Notes: generated by a model not told the origin, from the letters alone. A stretch of DNA of 64,000 nucleotides from Siphonodentalium dalli (GCA_032622095.1 CP136062.1:56589849-56653848), one strand, 5' to 3'; positions 21,491 through 33,768 are shown, numbered from the stretch's first letter. Program-made: numbers and translations.

Positions 21491-24034
21491 ATGAGTAACC
21501 AAACCGACAAAGATCCACCCAAACCAGAAGAGATGGAGGTGGATAAACAAGAAAATACAGGTACAAATACTGACCCAGATAGGTCACTAATCGAGAAAAG
21601 CGAGGGTGACATTTCACCGGCAAACGATCCCATATTGGAATAAACGCAGGTGCTACTGTCATCTAAAAATGAAGATTCCATCTTGGAATCAGACAAAGAG
21701 GACAATCCAACTTTAAGTATCACTACTACAGATGGTTCCCTTTTTCATACAGCACAGTATGAATCATCACACCACATAAAAGATTCCTCACAGGAATCTA
21801 CAAGTCTAACCACTAGTACAGTGGAACCAATGGATTTCTCTTTTTGGCATATAACAGAAGATTCCACTTTGGAATCAACAATTGCAATTGGATGTGAGCC
21901 AAAAGATCCCTCCTTGGAATCAGGCAATAGCATCAGTAAAATAATAATAGAATCATCTACAGATAGGGGAACAATAGAAAGGGAATTGGGGAATGCTGAC
22001 ATAAATATTCTCCAAGATATTAACAACTTGTTAAATACACCAAAAGGTTCCCCCATACCAGTAACAAAAGATGCCAAACTGCCATCACAAATACCAAAGA
22101 GTGACATCACCCAACATTCCGTTTCAGGGATAAAACTTGACGTCTCGTCAAGAAAAAGGCCGTTAAAAGATGACGCTCCGCCATTAGTACCTGAGAAACA
22201 AAGGAATGAGGTGAAGAATCAGTCTCCGTGTCCTTTTGACTATTGCGGAGTTTATCAAAAGCCGAGCAAGGCTAAGCGTCACTCCATAACTCAGCATATG
22301 CCAGCACACTGGTGGGTAGAAGAGCACGATTTCCATCACGCCTACCGACCAGTGATATACCAAGACTTGATCGATCTGGCAGAACAAATAATTCCAAAAT
22401 CGCCAGATACAAGGACGGACAACCAAAAACTAGATCAATTGGTCCAGACAGTCAAAAGAAATGTCTCTTATACAACTATTCCAAGAACCGTCCCAATAGG
22501 CAGACAATATTTGGATGCTATGCAAACCATGTGCAGAGACAATCGCTGGCCAATTCCCAAATTAGGATTCTCTCTGCATCCAATTAACTCCCCAGCGTGC
22601 TTAATATATTGGCGATGCCTGGCCGCCATGGTAAATCTATTAAAGAATGCTGATGCCAAACAATTTTGCCAACAAAAGCCGTCCCAAATAGGACGGCATG
22701 ATATCATCAGGGAGTTCAATGCACTTCATAAGGACAAAGAGGCAAGGGAGCGAGTAAAGAAAGAAATTAGCGATTTAAATCGAGGAACGCTACCAGAAAA
22801 CGCTCCCAATGCACGAATTGCAGCAGGATTATTATTATTTCCGAGGCCATACTGCAATCCGATGAAGCCTCAACAAAAGGCCCCTCATAAGGAGCCGTCG
22901 AAATCCATAACCAAACAAAAGACTGCACCAAGGCAGCCACCACAACAAACTGCCCCAAGGCAGCCACCACAAAAGACTGCCCCAAGGCAGCCACCACAAC
23001 AGACTGCCACAAGGCAGCCACCATTTAGGCCTGCCCCAAGGCAGCCAACACAACAGAAAACGACAGAAGCCACCAAGCAAGCTCCGCCACCGAAACAAAT
23101 GACGCCTCAACGGCCGTCGCAATCAACAGCTCCGCCACACAGTGCAGCAAGGCCAGATCAAAGGGCCCAGGTATTGATGGCGATTGATACACACTTTCAC
23201 CTCAATCGTCTTTGCAAAAGCCTCCACGTATCACTAACATCACCAATGGATGCAATTCAGACGAGTATCACACAACTAATGCCTAGGGTTCCGGTTACGG
23301 TCATCGGTGGCGTAAATGTGATGTGCGATCCACTGGAATACCCAAACATCATTCCAGTGGACCCATATTGGAAGACGGCAGTGGGGGTCCATCCAAAACA
23401 ATACCATCTGCTAACGGATGTGGGCATACTGACTAGATGGATCCAGCTAATAAACGACCCACGTGTCACAGCTGTTGGAGAAATCGGGCTGGACCGATCT
23501 ATCCGCGGCCTTACGCCACAAGGTCGTTATGATCAGGATCTGGCTTTCACCAGACTACTGTACCACACCAAGACAGTAGCAGAAAAGCCAATCGTATTAC
23601 ACTTGCGTGGCGACAAAAACGACCCATGGTCAAGGGACGTGAGTCATGTTGGCCTCAACATCTGCTCAAGTGAGTGTATATCCAGAAGGAAATTCCACTT
23701 CCACTCCTTCATGGGTATTCCAGATATCGTCCAAGCATGGTGCGATCGGTTTCGAAATACTTATTTCGGAATCAATGGGTCATGTTTCTGGTTTGCCGAC
23801 CCACAAAAGGCTGCAGTAGCAGCTATTCCAAAAGATCGGCTAATACTAGAGACCGATGCACCATATTTCAACCAGCAGATGTCGGGACGACCTTACACTT
23901 CTCCGGCCGTATTAGGGGAAATAGCAGAGTGTGTAGCCGTCATCAGAGGTGAGACAACTCAAGAAGTCATCCATTACACAAATAACAATGCTACCGCTCT
24001 CTATGAAATTGGCAAATTACCAAGATTCCAATAA
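21491..24034 (+). CDS. C2H2-like finger, Pro/Gln repeats and TatD-family nuclease
   Basis: Third ORF in the env position. ATG 21491 opens a frame broken by one in-frame TAA (21641-21643) and then open to 24034. The N-terminal part repeats an acidic D-S-x-L-E-S unit on both sides of that TAA. A C2H2-like finger (C-x4-C-x11-H-x4-H) lies at about 22229-22297, and five Gln/Pro-rich 10-residue repeats at about 22920-23050. The last 285 residues are a TatD-like metal-dependent hydrolase. Numbering from 21650: His515 and His517 (THFHL), Glu611 (VGEIGLD), His651 (VLHLRG), His685 or His683 (FHFHSF), Asp736 (ETDAP), so all expected metal ligands are there. TatD proteins are DNases or exonucleases. No signal peptide or membrane segment is seen, so it is not an envelope protein. 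Confidence 0.9.
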
Positions 24035-24517
24035 GGTCTAAGAGACAAACAAATGATCACCCAGAGGTGATCGATTATAGATCCTTTATACATATATGTA
24101 CAGTAAATGATAGATAATTCCACTTATGGAATTGCATATTCTGTTTCTCAAATATACATATGTACCGTAATTGATAGATAATTCCACTTATGGAATTGCA
24201 TACTCCGTTTCTCAAAATCTGTTCCAAAACAAACAATTTTACAATGTTTTATACAGTAGCACTGTTCCAATCCGTTTGGTCAAAAGGATTGATAAAGTAA
24301 AATCTAGGCAATGAGCGGATATTAGGTCAGCTTCTAAATAAATTCCCACATCTGGGTATGTACTCATAGTATAAATGTACACACAATTTCGTGACCTAAT
24401 AATTCTGTCAACCCCAATTTAGCGATGCGAGGGTTTTCGACTCTTATAGTCCAATACACTCTTCCACACTCAATTGACTCTCAAATGGAATTCTTTAATA
24501 AATAAAACAGGGTTGAG
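24035..24517 (+). other. 3' noncoding region of the LTR element
   Basis: Contains two tandem copies (about 24088-24153 and 24154-24217) of a 65-67-bp unit, each with the hairpin AATTCCACTTATGGAATT. AATAAA words occur near 24500. A weak purine-rich stretch (AATAAAACAGGGTTGAG) directly before the 3' LTR is the candidate polypurine tract. Confidence 0.7.
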
Positions 24518-24858
24518 TGTAGTATTTTTGGATATGAATTAAATGACGGTATCAGAAAATATAGTGCCAAATGCTCTCTATCAGAGAGCCGAAACACACA
24601 CAAACAAATTCCGCTCCGCCGGACCAGCCAATGAAAGATCGGCGCAATTCGAGAACAGACCAGCGGAATGATACGTTAGGATTCGTCCATTCACTCCTCG
24701 ACAGCCACGATAAACAGACCATTTCTAAATTCATAATATTCTCTATTGCCGTATATTTATACAACGTTGGATACTCTTGATTATATGCAAGGTTAGTTAT
24801 TTATTTATGTTTCATATTTATTGATTGCCATTAAATGACACACCACGAAAATCCAACA
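24518..24858 (+). repeat. 3' LTR
   Basis: 341 bp, same ends as the 5' LTR, three substitutions from it (about 99.1 percent identity). Followed by the target duplication GTTC. Confidence 0.95.
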
Positions 24859-24862
24859 GTTC

Positions 24863-25538
24863 TCGGGCGCATTTGTAAATTGAATGTGAGAAGAGTGAAT
24901 TGTGCCAGTAAAACGTGACGTGAGCAAACTCCGCATTCGAACAGGGAATGAAGTAATTTTCTAAACTTTCTGTGTCGACGTTATCTAAATGGATATTACA
25001 TAGTTATGTGTTATCAGCATGGCGTTCATTTTATAAGCGAAATAAACATCACAAGCACCCGGAGGTAAATGACAATGCAGCCGATGATCCAACTGATGTT
25101 TTACGTTAATATTGGAATAAAAAATATAAAAAAAATTCTTTCGATGAGCCGTTTTCGTATTGTACTGTTTATCGGATTTATTTCCATGAATTCGAAGTTG
25201 GATTTACAAGGAGTTCTTGACCAACGTCAGTTATCGAATGAGGTTTATTTACTATAAATATATAGTAGTCGTTACCCGTATAAAACGATCTTCAATTTCA
25301 GCATTTTGGCATCAAATTCTTAACATTTTATTAAAATCCATGTAATCAACGTAACTAATCCACTTAAGTTATAGTGTGGTGTACCCGACATTACGAACTG
25401 ATTTCGATTATCAACATTTAAATATTTAGCATTTACCAGAAAAGTATATCGTGCGAGTGATTCCGTGTTATAAGAAGGCTCCACCTTCGTAAGTTTTTCA
25501 TTATTAGAACAAGTCTCAAATACAATGCAAATGTGTCG
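24863..25538. other. intergenic, no gene seen
   Basis: Flanking DNA of the LTR element, with short open frames only. Nothing recognisable. Confidence 0.4.
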
Positions 25539-25542
25539 TTAA

Positions 25543-25899
25543 AGATACAGGCGGCATTGGCGGTGGGTATGCTGTTAAAATATTCCATCCGTCAAACCCG
25601 CCATAAATAGTGAAATATAGACAGACTTTGTTCTTATAGCAATCAGAAATATGACATAAGCAGTATGTTATTGTCGATTTTTTCCCCTTTGGTATGTAAA
25701 CAAAAGCAAAACATGTTACGTTTTCTGGCTTTTGTTTAGATCCGGATATGGTAAACACAAAGAGCGTTATTTATTACTGTTTTCCTGATATGGAAATAAT
25801 AAAGAGCGTTTATATCATTGTGTATGAATAACCAATAGAATTGCTCTCTGTTATGTAAGCAGAGCACAACTTGTGTGTGTTTACGTACACCATCGTACG
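25543..25899 (-). mobile_element. TTAA-flanked MITE, family K1, truncated copy
   Basis: Inverted copy of the family at 6842 and 28810. It starts after TTAA (25539-25542) with AGATACAGGCGGC and loses similarity near 25899, about 140 bases short of the other end. Confidence 0.75.
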
Positions 25900-26231
25900 A
25901 AAATATAATCGAATTTCAACAACTAATACAACTAGTATTAAGCATATTTGGCAATAAATATGTTTTGAATGTTTGATACGCATAATGGCTTTTCGTGGAT
26001 ATGTTCAGATTATCGCAACACCGCGAAAAAGACAAATTAAAACATATATTATGGTAGTATTTGTTATCAGCATCAGTTTGCCCTAACATCATCAGAGAAA
26101 TTCAGTAGGACCCAACCGCATCATAGCAGATTAGCAGGACCACTTGACCAGGAGTGGAATATATTTGTTCTAGTCCGAATTGTCTAATTCCGAAATGACC
26201 AATTTCGCATTCCGGTGTGTAACTGTTTTCT

Positions 26232-26423
26232 TTATGTTCTGGCGGAAGCGACGATTATAAAATAATTAACCCCCCCCCCCAAATAAGTGAATTCTTTAAC
26301 TATTTCTAGGCTACAACCTCTATACTTGAATGTGGGGAGATTTTTCGACCATTTCTTCGTGAAAATCATTAATTTTTTTTTTGTATTGACTTGAAGTTTC
26401 CAAGCTTCTGCATAATTTGACAA
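26232..26423 (-). pseudogene. LINE reverse-transcriptase fragment
   Basis: A 63-codon minus-strand frame with the post-catalytic pattern of non-LTR retrotransposon RTs: AEAWKLQVNTKK, then FKYRGCSLEIVKEFTYLGG. This is the region just after the YADD box in CR1/RTE-type LINEs. Only this scrap is present, next to a C-homopolymer at about 26271, so it is a dead fragment. Confidence 0.65.
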
Positions 26424-26589
26424 AGGCGAGGAGAGCCCCAGTGATATACCGGCTTTGTGTGCTCTGAAAATAAATGTTAATATAACATATATTTTCCAGC
26501 TGTTTTAAATATTTCGCACACAAGTGAGAGAAAAACGTTCTTTATTCATACCATACCAGGAATGTATTAACAAGGAACGCTCTTTATTG

Positions 26590-26923
26590 TTCAATGCCAA
26601 AGAAGTTGGGGAACCGAACTTTCTCAATTCAACCTCTTGAACTAGGCCATGTGTGGCATACAGAGGCCTTATACGAATATAACAAACGCGAGCATAATTT
26701 AGACCTTCAAACCACTTATTCACATAATCACACTGGTAACTTGAATAATAAATCTAATAAATATGTTGTTTGTTCGCAACCAAATTACGACACTGACTTA
26801 ACATATGTGGCGTTGAGCAATGCATTTGCTATGCATATTGTCCAAACTCACACAAGAGCAGACTTCAATTTTAGCTTGTACATTGTTTTAATTCGTTGTG
26901 GAACTCACGGTACTATTTGTTAA
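26590..26923. other. unrecognised 109-codon open frame region
   Basis: A plus-strand frame (26594-26923) is open for 109 codons but shows no motif I recognise, and inverted AATAAAGAACG/AATAAAGAGCG words lie just before it at 26532-26590. It is probably not a gene. Confidence 0.3.
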
Positions 26924-26987
26924 CCGCATCAGTTTGCCCTACCATCATCAGAGCAATTCAGCAGGACCCAACCGCATCATAGCAGAT

Positions 26988-27078
26988 GGGATAGGATAGG
27001 ATAATTTTATTTATAATACACATATGAATAGTACAATTAATTAACACATAACTAGATAATAATTCAGTACATTGCTGT
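26988..27078 (-). mobile_element. short retroposon-tail-like insertion
   Basis: 91 bases absent from the paired copy at about 26144. Read on the minus strand it ends ATCCTATCCTATCCC, a tandem pentamer tail like the 3' ends of CR1/L2-type LINEs. Confidence 0.45.
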
Positions 27079-27354
27079 ACCACTTGACCAGGGGTGATAT
27101 ATATTTTTCTAGTCCGAATTGTCTAACATTGATGTAAAATTGTTATTACATTAAACAAATTCCACCCACCGTCTTTCTTAGTATCCCTATGATCATTATA
27201 ATCACCTAACACTGTTCAGTTTCGTATTTCATTGATTGATTGGTCACACAGTGGAGAACACAGCAAACAATGACTTGTGATTGTTATGACAATACCTGGG
27301 GAATATTTTAATATTCCACAGTTATTGTTAAAATAATGCACACTTATTGTTTAA

Positions 27355-27746
27355 CCCTTTACCCAACAAACCGGCCAAAACCGGCCAAATAAAGCTTCAA
27401 CAGCCTAAAATATCTTCGGTCTGTCTCAATAAATCCATACAAATATGGATATCATTGGAACCGGCTCATTGACCACATTGTGATGGTTATAGTTATACCC
27501 TGTGCCAATGCATTCTCTTATATATGCGAGTCGACCATAGGTCGCCTCGCATATATAAGAGAATGCATTGGCCTAAAAAAAATCTTTTTTTAACACTTTT
27601 TACCATTTTTTCTTACATTCTTTAACAATTTTATAATTTTTAATGTGTTAAGCCAATGCATTCTCTTATATATGCGAGGCGACCTATGGTCGACTCGCAT
27701 ATATAAGAGAATGCATTGGCACAGGGCCCTTCTGTTGGGTAAAGGG
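27355..27746 (+). mobile_element. piggyBac-like hairpin MITE, copy B
   Basis: 392 bp between TTAA sites (27351-27354, 27747-27750), ends CCCTTTACCCAACA and TGTTGGGTAAAGGG. It holds two 69-base hairpins (about 27504-27572 and 27652-27720) that are inverted copies of each other. CCC-starting ends plus TTAA are the piggyBac signature. No transposase. Confidence 0.9.
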
Positions 27747-27750
27747 TTAA

Positions 27751-28805
27751 ATAATCCACAGCTGTTGTTACCAGTGGGCAATCGGCTGGATATTGTGCAA
27801 GGGAGAACAATAGAAAATATGGCGACTGTGGATTAAATTGTGATATAACGCTTTGGGGAATTCCAATTTGAACTTGGAATCCGAATCACCATACATGTAT
27901 ATGGAAGTTGTAAATCACACTCGCTCACCTCCAACCTGCCAAGAAAACCGTTATTATAGGACTTTTTCGGCAAAAAATGTATCGTGATTGGCATTGTTGT
28001 GAGTGTGTATTGGTAATACACCAATTTGGATAACTAAATCGGCTTTTGTTGAAATTCCGTTGTGGTATCTGGATGATTCGGGGACCATCGAATCGTATTA
28101 TAATTATGCATAATAACATACATGTACATCATGCAGGCATTTCTTTCTCTAAATTTTAAGAATCAAATTTATGTAGTACCATAAACATGGCAGAGAGACG
28201 ACAGTTCTAGATTGAATTTCCATGTAAACCAAGTCTACTCGGTGCACAGCAGCTTGGGATATCGCATTGGGACAAACGAAACGAACTCAAATTTATCGAA
28301 AAATATATAAGAAACAAAACACGTATTTTCAGCTCTATACATCGACGAATTTATTCGGAAATCTTCCGCATAGGTATATGTTTTGAGATACCTCTAACAG
28401 TTATATATACAACATTTTGGGTTCAAAACTATTTAAAGACATATTATGGACTTTTTCGGGTGCGTGAAACTGATAAGTTAGTACTCAGTCGCTATGTCAA
28501 CTGTGGCAATGTAGCATTCTACTAACATCGCCAAAAATCTCAAAGAAATCGATCATACCACTCCATAGATATCATCCTCTGAACTATGCATAATTGTAAA
28601 TATTTGCATCTCGATTCGGGACGCAACAATCGGCGATAAACTAACGCAAATGATTTCGCCATCGAGAGTCATTGCGTTTAATTAATTTAAAAAAATGACG
28701 GTGTGTGTGCTGGCAATTTGACTTAATATTCGTAAACATAACTACTTTGAGCAAGATTATTCTCCATTTCTATTTGATAACCCAACCGGATTGTTTCACA
28801 TCACT
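27751..28805. other. intergenic, no gene seen
   Basis: Contains a segment (about 28360-28440) that recurs at about 29660-29760 (TTTTGAGAYACCTCTWACAGTTATAT words). No recognisable coding region. Confidence 0.4.
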
Positions 28806-28809
28806 TTAA

Positions 28810-29314
28810 AGGCACGGGCGGCGTTCGTTGCAGACATATTCATATTTGTTCAAATCGCCATCAACAGAAGGAATATTAAAATATATATAGTTTTGTTCAT
28901 ATGTCAGACATAATCAGCGCGTAAATAGTATATTGTCGTCAACACGTACGATGGTGTACGTAAACAAGAGCCTGCTCGTGTTACAGAAATTTTGCTTCTG
29001 TTTACATAACACAGTGCATTTCTATTGGTTATTACACACAAATGGTATAAACGCTCTTTACTATTTCCATATTAGGAAAACAGTAGCAAATAACGCTCTT
29101 TATGTTTACCTTATCCGGATCTAAACACAAGCCAGGAAACGTAACGTTTTGTTTTTGCTTTTGTTTAATAACAAACGGGAAAAATTATTATGCCATATTT
29201 CTGATTGGCATAAGAACAAAGTCTGTAAATATTTTACTATTATTTCTGTTTATGGCGGTTTTGACGCAGATGAATATTTTAACAGCATACCCACCACCAA
29301 CGCCGCCCGTATCT
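28810..29314 (+). mobile_element. TTAA-flanked MITE, family K1, copy 2
   Basis: 505 bases between TTAA sites (28806-28809, 29315-29318), with ends AGGCACGGGCGGCGTT and the complement of AGATACGGGCGGCGTT. Closely similar throughout to 6842-7354. Confidence 0.85.
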
Positions 29315-29318
29315 TTAA

Positions 29319-30155
29319 TGACACACATACGACTCACTGAGAGCGGGTTGGTGTGCGTGCTCTTCTATCTATGATTAATCATTCTGACGCTCACGCTACA
29401 AAACCTGGGAACTTTTTGAAGTTTTGACAGGGAACCTTATATAATCGAAAAAATAACAAAGGGAATATATTTCTTTGTTATTATCTCTTTCTTAATAATG
29501 TACTTCACTGTAGGTGAAGTTCCCAACTCGAAATTTCACGATTTCAGTAACTTTGCGTTTCTTACAATAATGGAACTTTTCCTGTGTAATTAATTCAATG
29601 TTTATTGCGATATTGGCTCACAAAAGTCAAAGAAAAACATGCAATTTCGAATGAAATGTTCCGTATATGTATAAGTTTTGAGACACCTCTTACAGTTATA
29701 TGTACATCATTTTGGGGTTCGAACGAGCCATATGTCCGTTTACCAAAACTATTTAATGACACACATAAGAATCATTGGGATCGGTGCACATGGGCCTGTG
29801 TTCTCTTCTAGATTACTAATTCTGACGCTTACACTAGTATTGGATGAGTATTTAGAATTGAAGGAATTTTCTGCCCGTGTTAGTACATATTTTTGTTGAT
29901 AAATATTTCATTCTTACATTGAATGTTCTCTTCGTAATTGTATTGACCCTAATTACCGACATAAACGCTGTTCTCAAACGAAATCGATTAAAGCCTATAC
30001 GAATTAAGCGACACGAATAAAGGCCGGTATTGCCGACAAGCCGTTGACGTCAAGATTAAATTTACCAAATAGCAACCACTGTAAACTGTTTTGGCAATCG
30101 ATTAAAACAAAACTAAAGAAGAGGACTGCTCACTGAATGGCTCACACAACAGCTA
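29319..30155. other. intergenic, no gene seen
   Basis: AT-rich; one segment repeats 28360-28440. No gene recognised. Confidence 0.4.
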
Positions 30156-30614
30156 TATAGGTTACAGTGAAGTAATTATTTCCCATAGGCCTCAGTGTTA
30201 ACATATAATGGCCTGCAGCCCTGACTATCCACGAATTGTGATAAATGAGTACATGGTCACCGGAATTGGCATCAGCGCAAAGTTTCTGCATGAAAAAAAT
30301 CATATCGTCGAGCATGGAATGTACCTTTAAATTTGGGATTTATAATCGAGAGACAGAATTGCATGAAAAAAATATTGACATTTTTTACCTCACACCAAAA
30401 AAATTAAATCTAGGAACCACGTGCTTTAGAATGTGCCAATGTTTTGTTTGGAGTCTGAAATTTCAAGAGGAGTGATGGCATGTATTTTATATGTTTAAAT
30501 ATCGAAACTACTATTAACCAACCAGAGCCCAGAATTTTTTTAATTCTCTCCTGCATCTTGGTCCAAAATCCGTTGGAGGGCGCTACCAATCGAATTACTT
30601 CACTGTAACCTATA
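30156..30614. mobile_element. MITE with 22-bp perfect TIRs
   Basis: Ends are perfect inverted repeats containing GGTTACAGTGAAGTAATT (30160 onward) and AATTACTTCACTGTAACC, each next to TATA. About 459 bp, no transposase. The superfamily is unclear, though a TA target would fit Tc1/mariner. Confidence 0.75.
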
Positions 30615-30787
30615 CCCATTTCTTTACTATATACTCCCTTTCAAACGGCTACCACCAATCATGGGAAACACACATTTCTCGTCATATACGCCACGGTATG
30701 TTATTTGTTTTGATATCGGGAGAGGATATAACTTAATCGTCGTCCGTAGTGGCAAGTTTCAAACGTGTCACATTTATGCCCAAATTG

Positions 30788-33768
30788 TCACCAACCATCA
30801 TAGCCCGATCAGCAGCACCCACCAACCATCATAGCACAATCAGCAGCACCCACCAACCATCATAGCCCAATCAGCAGCACCCACCAACCATCATAGCCGA
30901 ATCAGCAGCACCCACCAACCATCATAGCACAATCAGCAGCACACACCAACCATCATAGCTCAATCAACAGAACTCACCAACCATCATAGCACAATCAGCA
31001 GGCCTCGCCAACCATCATATCTCAATCAGCAGCACCCACCAACCATCATAGCTCAATCAGCAGCACCACAACCATCATAGCTCAATCAGCAGGACTCGCC
31101 AACCATCATAGCTCAATCAGCAGCACCCACCAACCATCATAGCTCAATCAGCAGCACACACCAACCATCATAGCTCAATCAGCAGCACCCACCAACCATC
31201 ATAGCTCAATCAGCAGCACCACAACCATCACAGCCCAGTCAGCAGCACCCACCAACCATCATAGCCCAGTCAGCAGCACCCATCAACCATCATAGCCCAA
31301 TCAGCAGGCCTCGCCAGCCATCATAGCTAAATCAGCAGCACCCACCAACCATCATAGCTCAATCAGCAGCACCCACCAACCGGCATAGCCCAGTCAGCAG
31401 CACCCACCAACCATCATAGCCCAGTCAGCAGCACTCACCAACCATCATAGCCCAATCAGCAGCACTCACCAACCATCATAGCCCAGTCAGCAGCACCCAC
31501 CAACCACCATAGCCCAATCAGCAGCACCCACCATATATCATAGCCCAATCAGCAGCACCCACCAACCATCATAACACAATCAGCAGCACCCACCAACCAT
31601 CATAGCTCAATCAGCGGGCCTCGCCAACAATAATAACTCAATCAGCAGCACCCACCAACCATCATAGCCCAATCAGCAGGCATCGCCAACCATCATAGCT
31701 CAATCAGCAGCACCCACCAACCATCATAGCTCAATCAGCAGCACACACCAACCACCATAGCCCAGTCAGCAACACCCATCAACCATCATAGCCCAGTCAG
31801 CAGCACCCACCAACCATCATAGCCCAATCAGCAGCACCAACAAACCATCATGTCCCAATCAGCAGCATCCAGCATCCATCATAGCCAAATCAGCAGCACC
31901 CACCAACCATCATAGCACAATCAGCAGCACCCATCATCCATCATAGCCCAATCAGCAGCACCCACCAACCATCATAGCCCAATCAGTAGCACACACCAAC
32001 CATCATAGCTCAATCAGCAAGACTCGCCAACCATCATAGCCCAATCAGCAGCACCCACCAAGCATCATAGCCCAATCAGTAGTACACACCAACCATCATA
32101 GCTCAATCAGCAGGACTCGCCAACCATCATAGCCAATCAGCAGCACCCACCATCCATCATAGCCCAATCAGCAGCACCCACCAGCCATCATAGCTCAATA
32201 AGCAGCACCCACCAACAATCATAGCTCAATAATCAACACCCACCAACAATCATAGCTCAATAAGCAGCACCCACCAACCATCATAGCCCAATCAGCAGGC
32301 CTCGCCAACAATCATAGCCCAATCAGCAGCACCCACCAACCATCATAGCTCAATCAGCAGCACCCACCAACCATCACAGCCCAGTCAGCAGCACCCACCA
32401 ACCATCATAGCCCAATCAGCAGGCCTCGCCAACAATCATAGCCCAATCAGCAGCACCCACCAACCACCATAGCTCAATCAGCAGCACACACCAACCATCA
32501 TAGCTCAATCAGCAGCACCCACCAACCATCATACCCCAATCAGCAGCACCCAACAACCATCATAGCTCAATAGGCAGGACTCACGAACCATCATAGCTCA
32601 ATCAACAGAACTCACCAACCACCATATCTCAATCAGCAGGACACACCAACCATCATAGCTCAATCACAGGACTCACCAACCACCATATCTCAATCAGCGG
32701 TACACACCAACCATCGTAGCTCCATCAACAGGACTCACCAACCAACATATCTCAATCAGCAGGACACACAAACCACCATAGCTCAATCAGCAGCAACCAC
32801 CAACCATCATAGCTCATTAAGCAGCACCCACCAATCATCATAGCCCAGTCAGCAACACCCACCATCCATCATAGCCCTTTCAGCAGGACTCGCCAACCAT
32901 CATATCCAAATCAGCAGCACCCACCAACCATCATAGCCAAATCAGCAACACCCACCAACCATCATAGCCCAATCAGCAGCACCCACCAACCATCATAGCT
33001 CAATCAGCAGCAACCACCAACAATCATAGCTCAATAAGCAGCACACACCAACCATCATAGCTCAATAAGCAGCACACACCAACCATCACAGCCCAGTCAG
33101 CAGCACCCACCAACCATCATAGCCCAATCAGCAGGCTTCACCAACTATCATAGGTCAATCAGCAGCACCCACCAACCATCATAGCTCAATCCGCAGCACC
33201 CATCATACATCATAGCCCAATCAGTAGCACCCACCAACCATCATATCACAATCAGCAGCACCCACCAACTATCATAGGTCAATCAGCAGCACCCATCAAC
33301 CATCATAGCCCAATCAGCAGCACCCACCAACCATCATAGCTCAATCAGCAGCACACACCAACCATCGTAGCCCAATCAGCAGGCCTCGCCAACCATCATA
33401 TCCCAATCAGCAGCACCCACCAACCATCATAGCCAAATCAGCAGCACCCACCAACCATCATAGCCAACCAACATAGCTCAATAAGCAGCACCCACAAACC
33501 ATCATAGCCCAGTCAGCAGCACCCACCATCCATTATAACCCTTTCAGCAGGACTCGCCAACCATCATATCCCAATCAGCAGCACCCACCAACCATCATAG
33601 CTCAATCATCAGCACCCACCAACCATCATAGCCCAATCAGCAGTCAGCAGGACCGACCAACCATAATATCTCAATCAAAAGAAACCACCAGCCACCATGC
33701 ATAACCCAATCAGCAGCAGCCTCCAACCACCATAGCTCAATCAACAGGACCCACCAACACCATAGCAT
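30788..33768. repeat. 31-bp minisatellite array, about 96 units
   Basis: Consensus begins ACCAACCATCATAGCCCAAT and continues CAGCAGCACCC. Unit variants differ mainly in GCACCC/GGACTCG/GGCCTCG/GCACAC and CCC/CTC/CAC positions, and blocks of variants recur, suggesting higher-order duplication. The period is not a multiple of 3 and every unit has a TAG, so it cannot encode a long protein. The strand shown is strongly C/A-rich. Confidence 0.95.

Larger units (their letters stand above)
12851..24858 (+). mobile_element. Ty3/gypsy LTR retrotransposon with HhH, PHD and TatD cargo
   Basis: A 12,008-bp element bounded by two 341-bp LTRs (TG...CA) and a 4-bp target duplication GTTC (12847-12850 and 24859-24862). 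The order is LTR, leader, Gag with N-terminal HhH, CCHC nucleocapsid, protease, RT, RNase H, integrase, PHD finger, C2H2-Pro/Gln-TatD ORF, 3' noncoding DNA, LTR. PR-RT-RH-IN order and a DD35E integrase with H2C2 zinc finger and GPY/F region place it in Metaviridae (Ty3/gypsy). LTRs differ at only 3 of 341 positions, implying recent insertion, yet three in-frame stops and two apparent frame breaks interrupt the coding region, so this copy is likely defective unless some of these are recoding sites or assembly errors. Confidence 0.95.
26059..27127. repeat. direct repeat pair with satellite-like words
   Basis: A segment from GCATCAGTTTGCCCTA to AGTCCGAATTGTCTAA occurs at about 26070-26190 and again at 26930-27127. 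Each contains one or two units resembling the 31-bp satellite at 30788 (CAGCAGGACCCAACCGCATCATAGCAG). The second copy is interrupted by a 91-base insertion (26988-27078). Confidence 0.6.

Noticed and set aside
22767-23122. Minus-strand Gly/Leu/Trp-rich frames
   Set aside because: Antisense of the Pro/Gln repeats ahead of the TatD domain.
21491-24034. Retroviral-type envelope in the third ORF
   Set aside because: No signal peptide, fusion peptide, transmembrane segment or furin site; the domain is TatD.
27590-27836. Small proteins with MRVDHRSPRIYKRMHW-type ends near several loci
   Set aside because: All are translations of the piggyBac-like MITE hairpins.
30788-33768. CRISPR-like regular repeat array
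   Set aside because: Units abut each other with no unique spacers, and the context is eukaryotic; it is a minisatellite.
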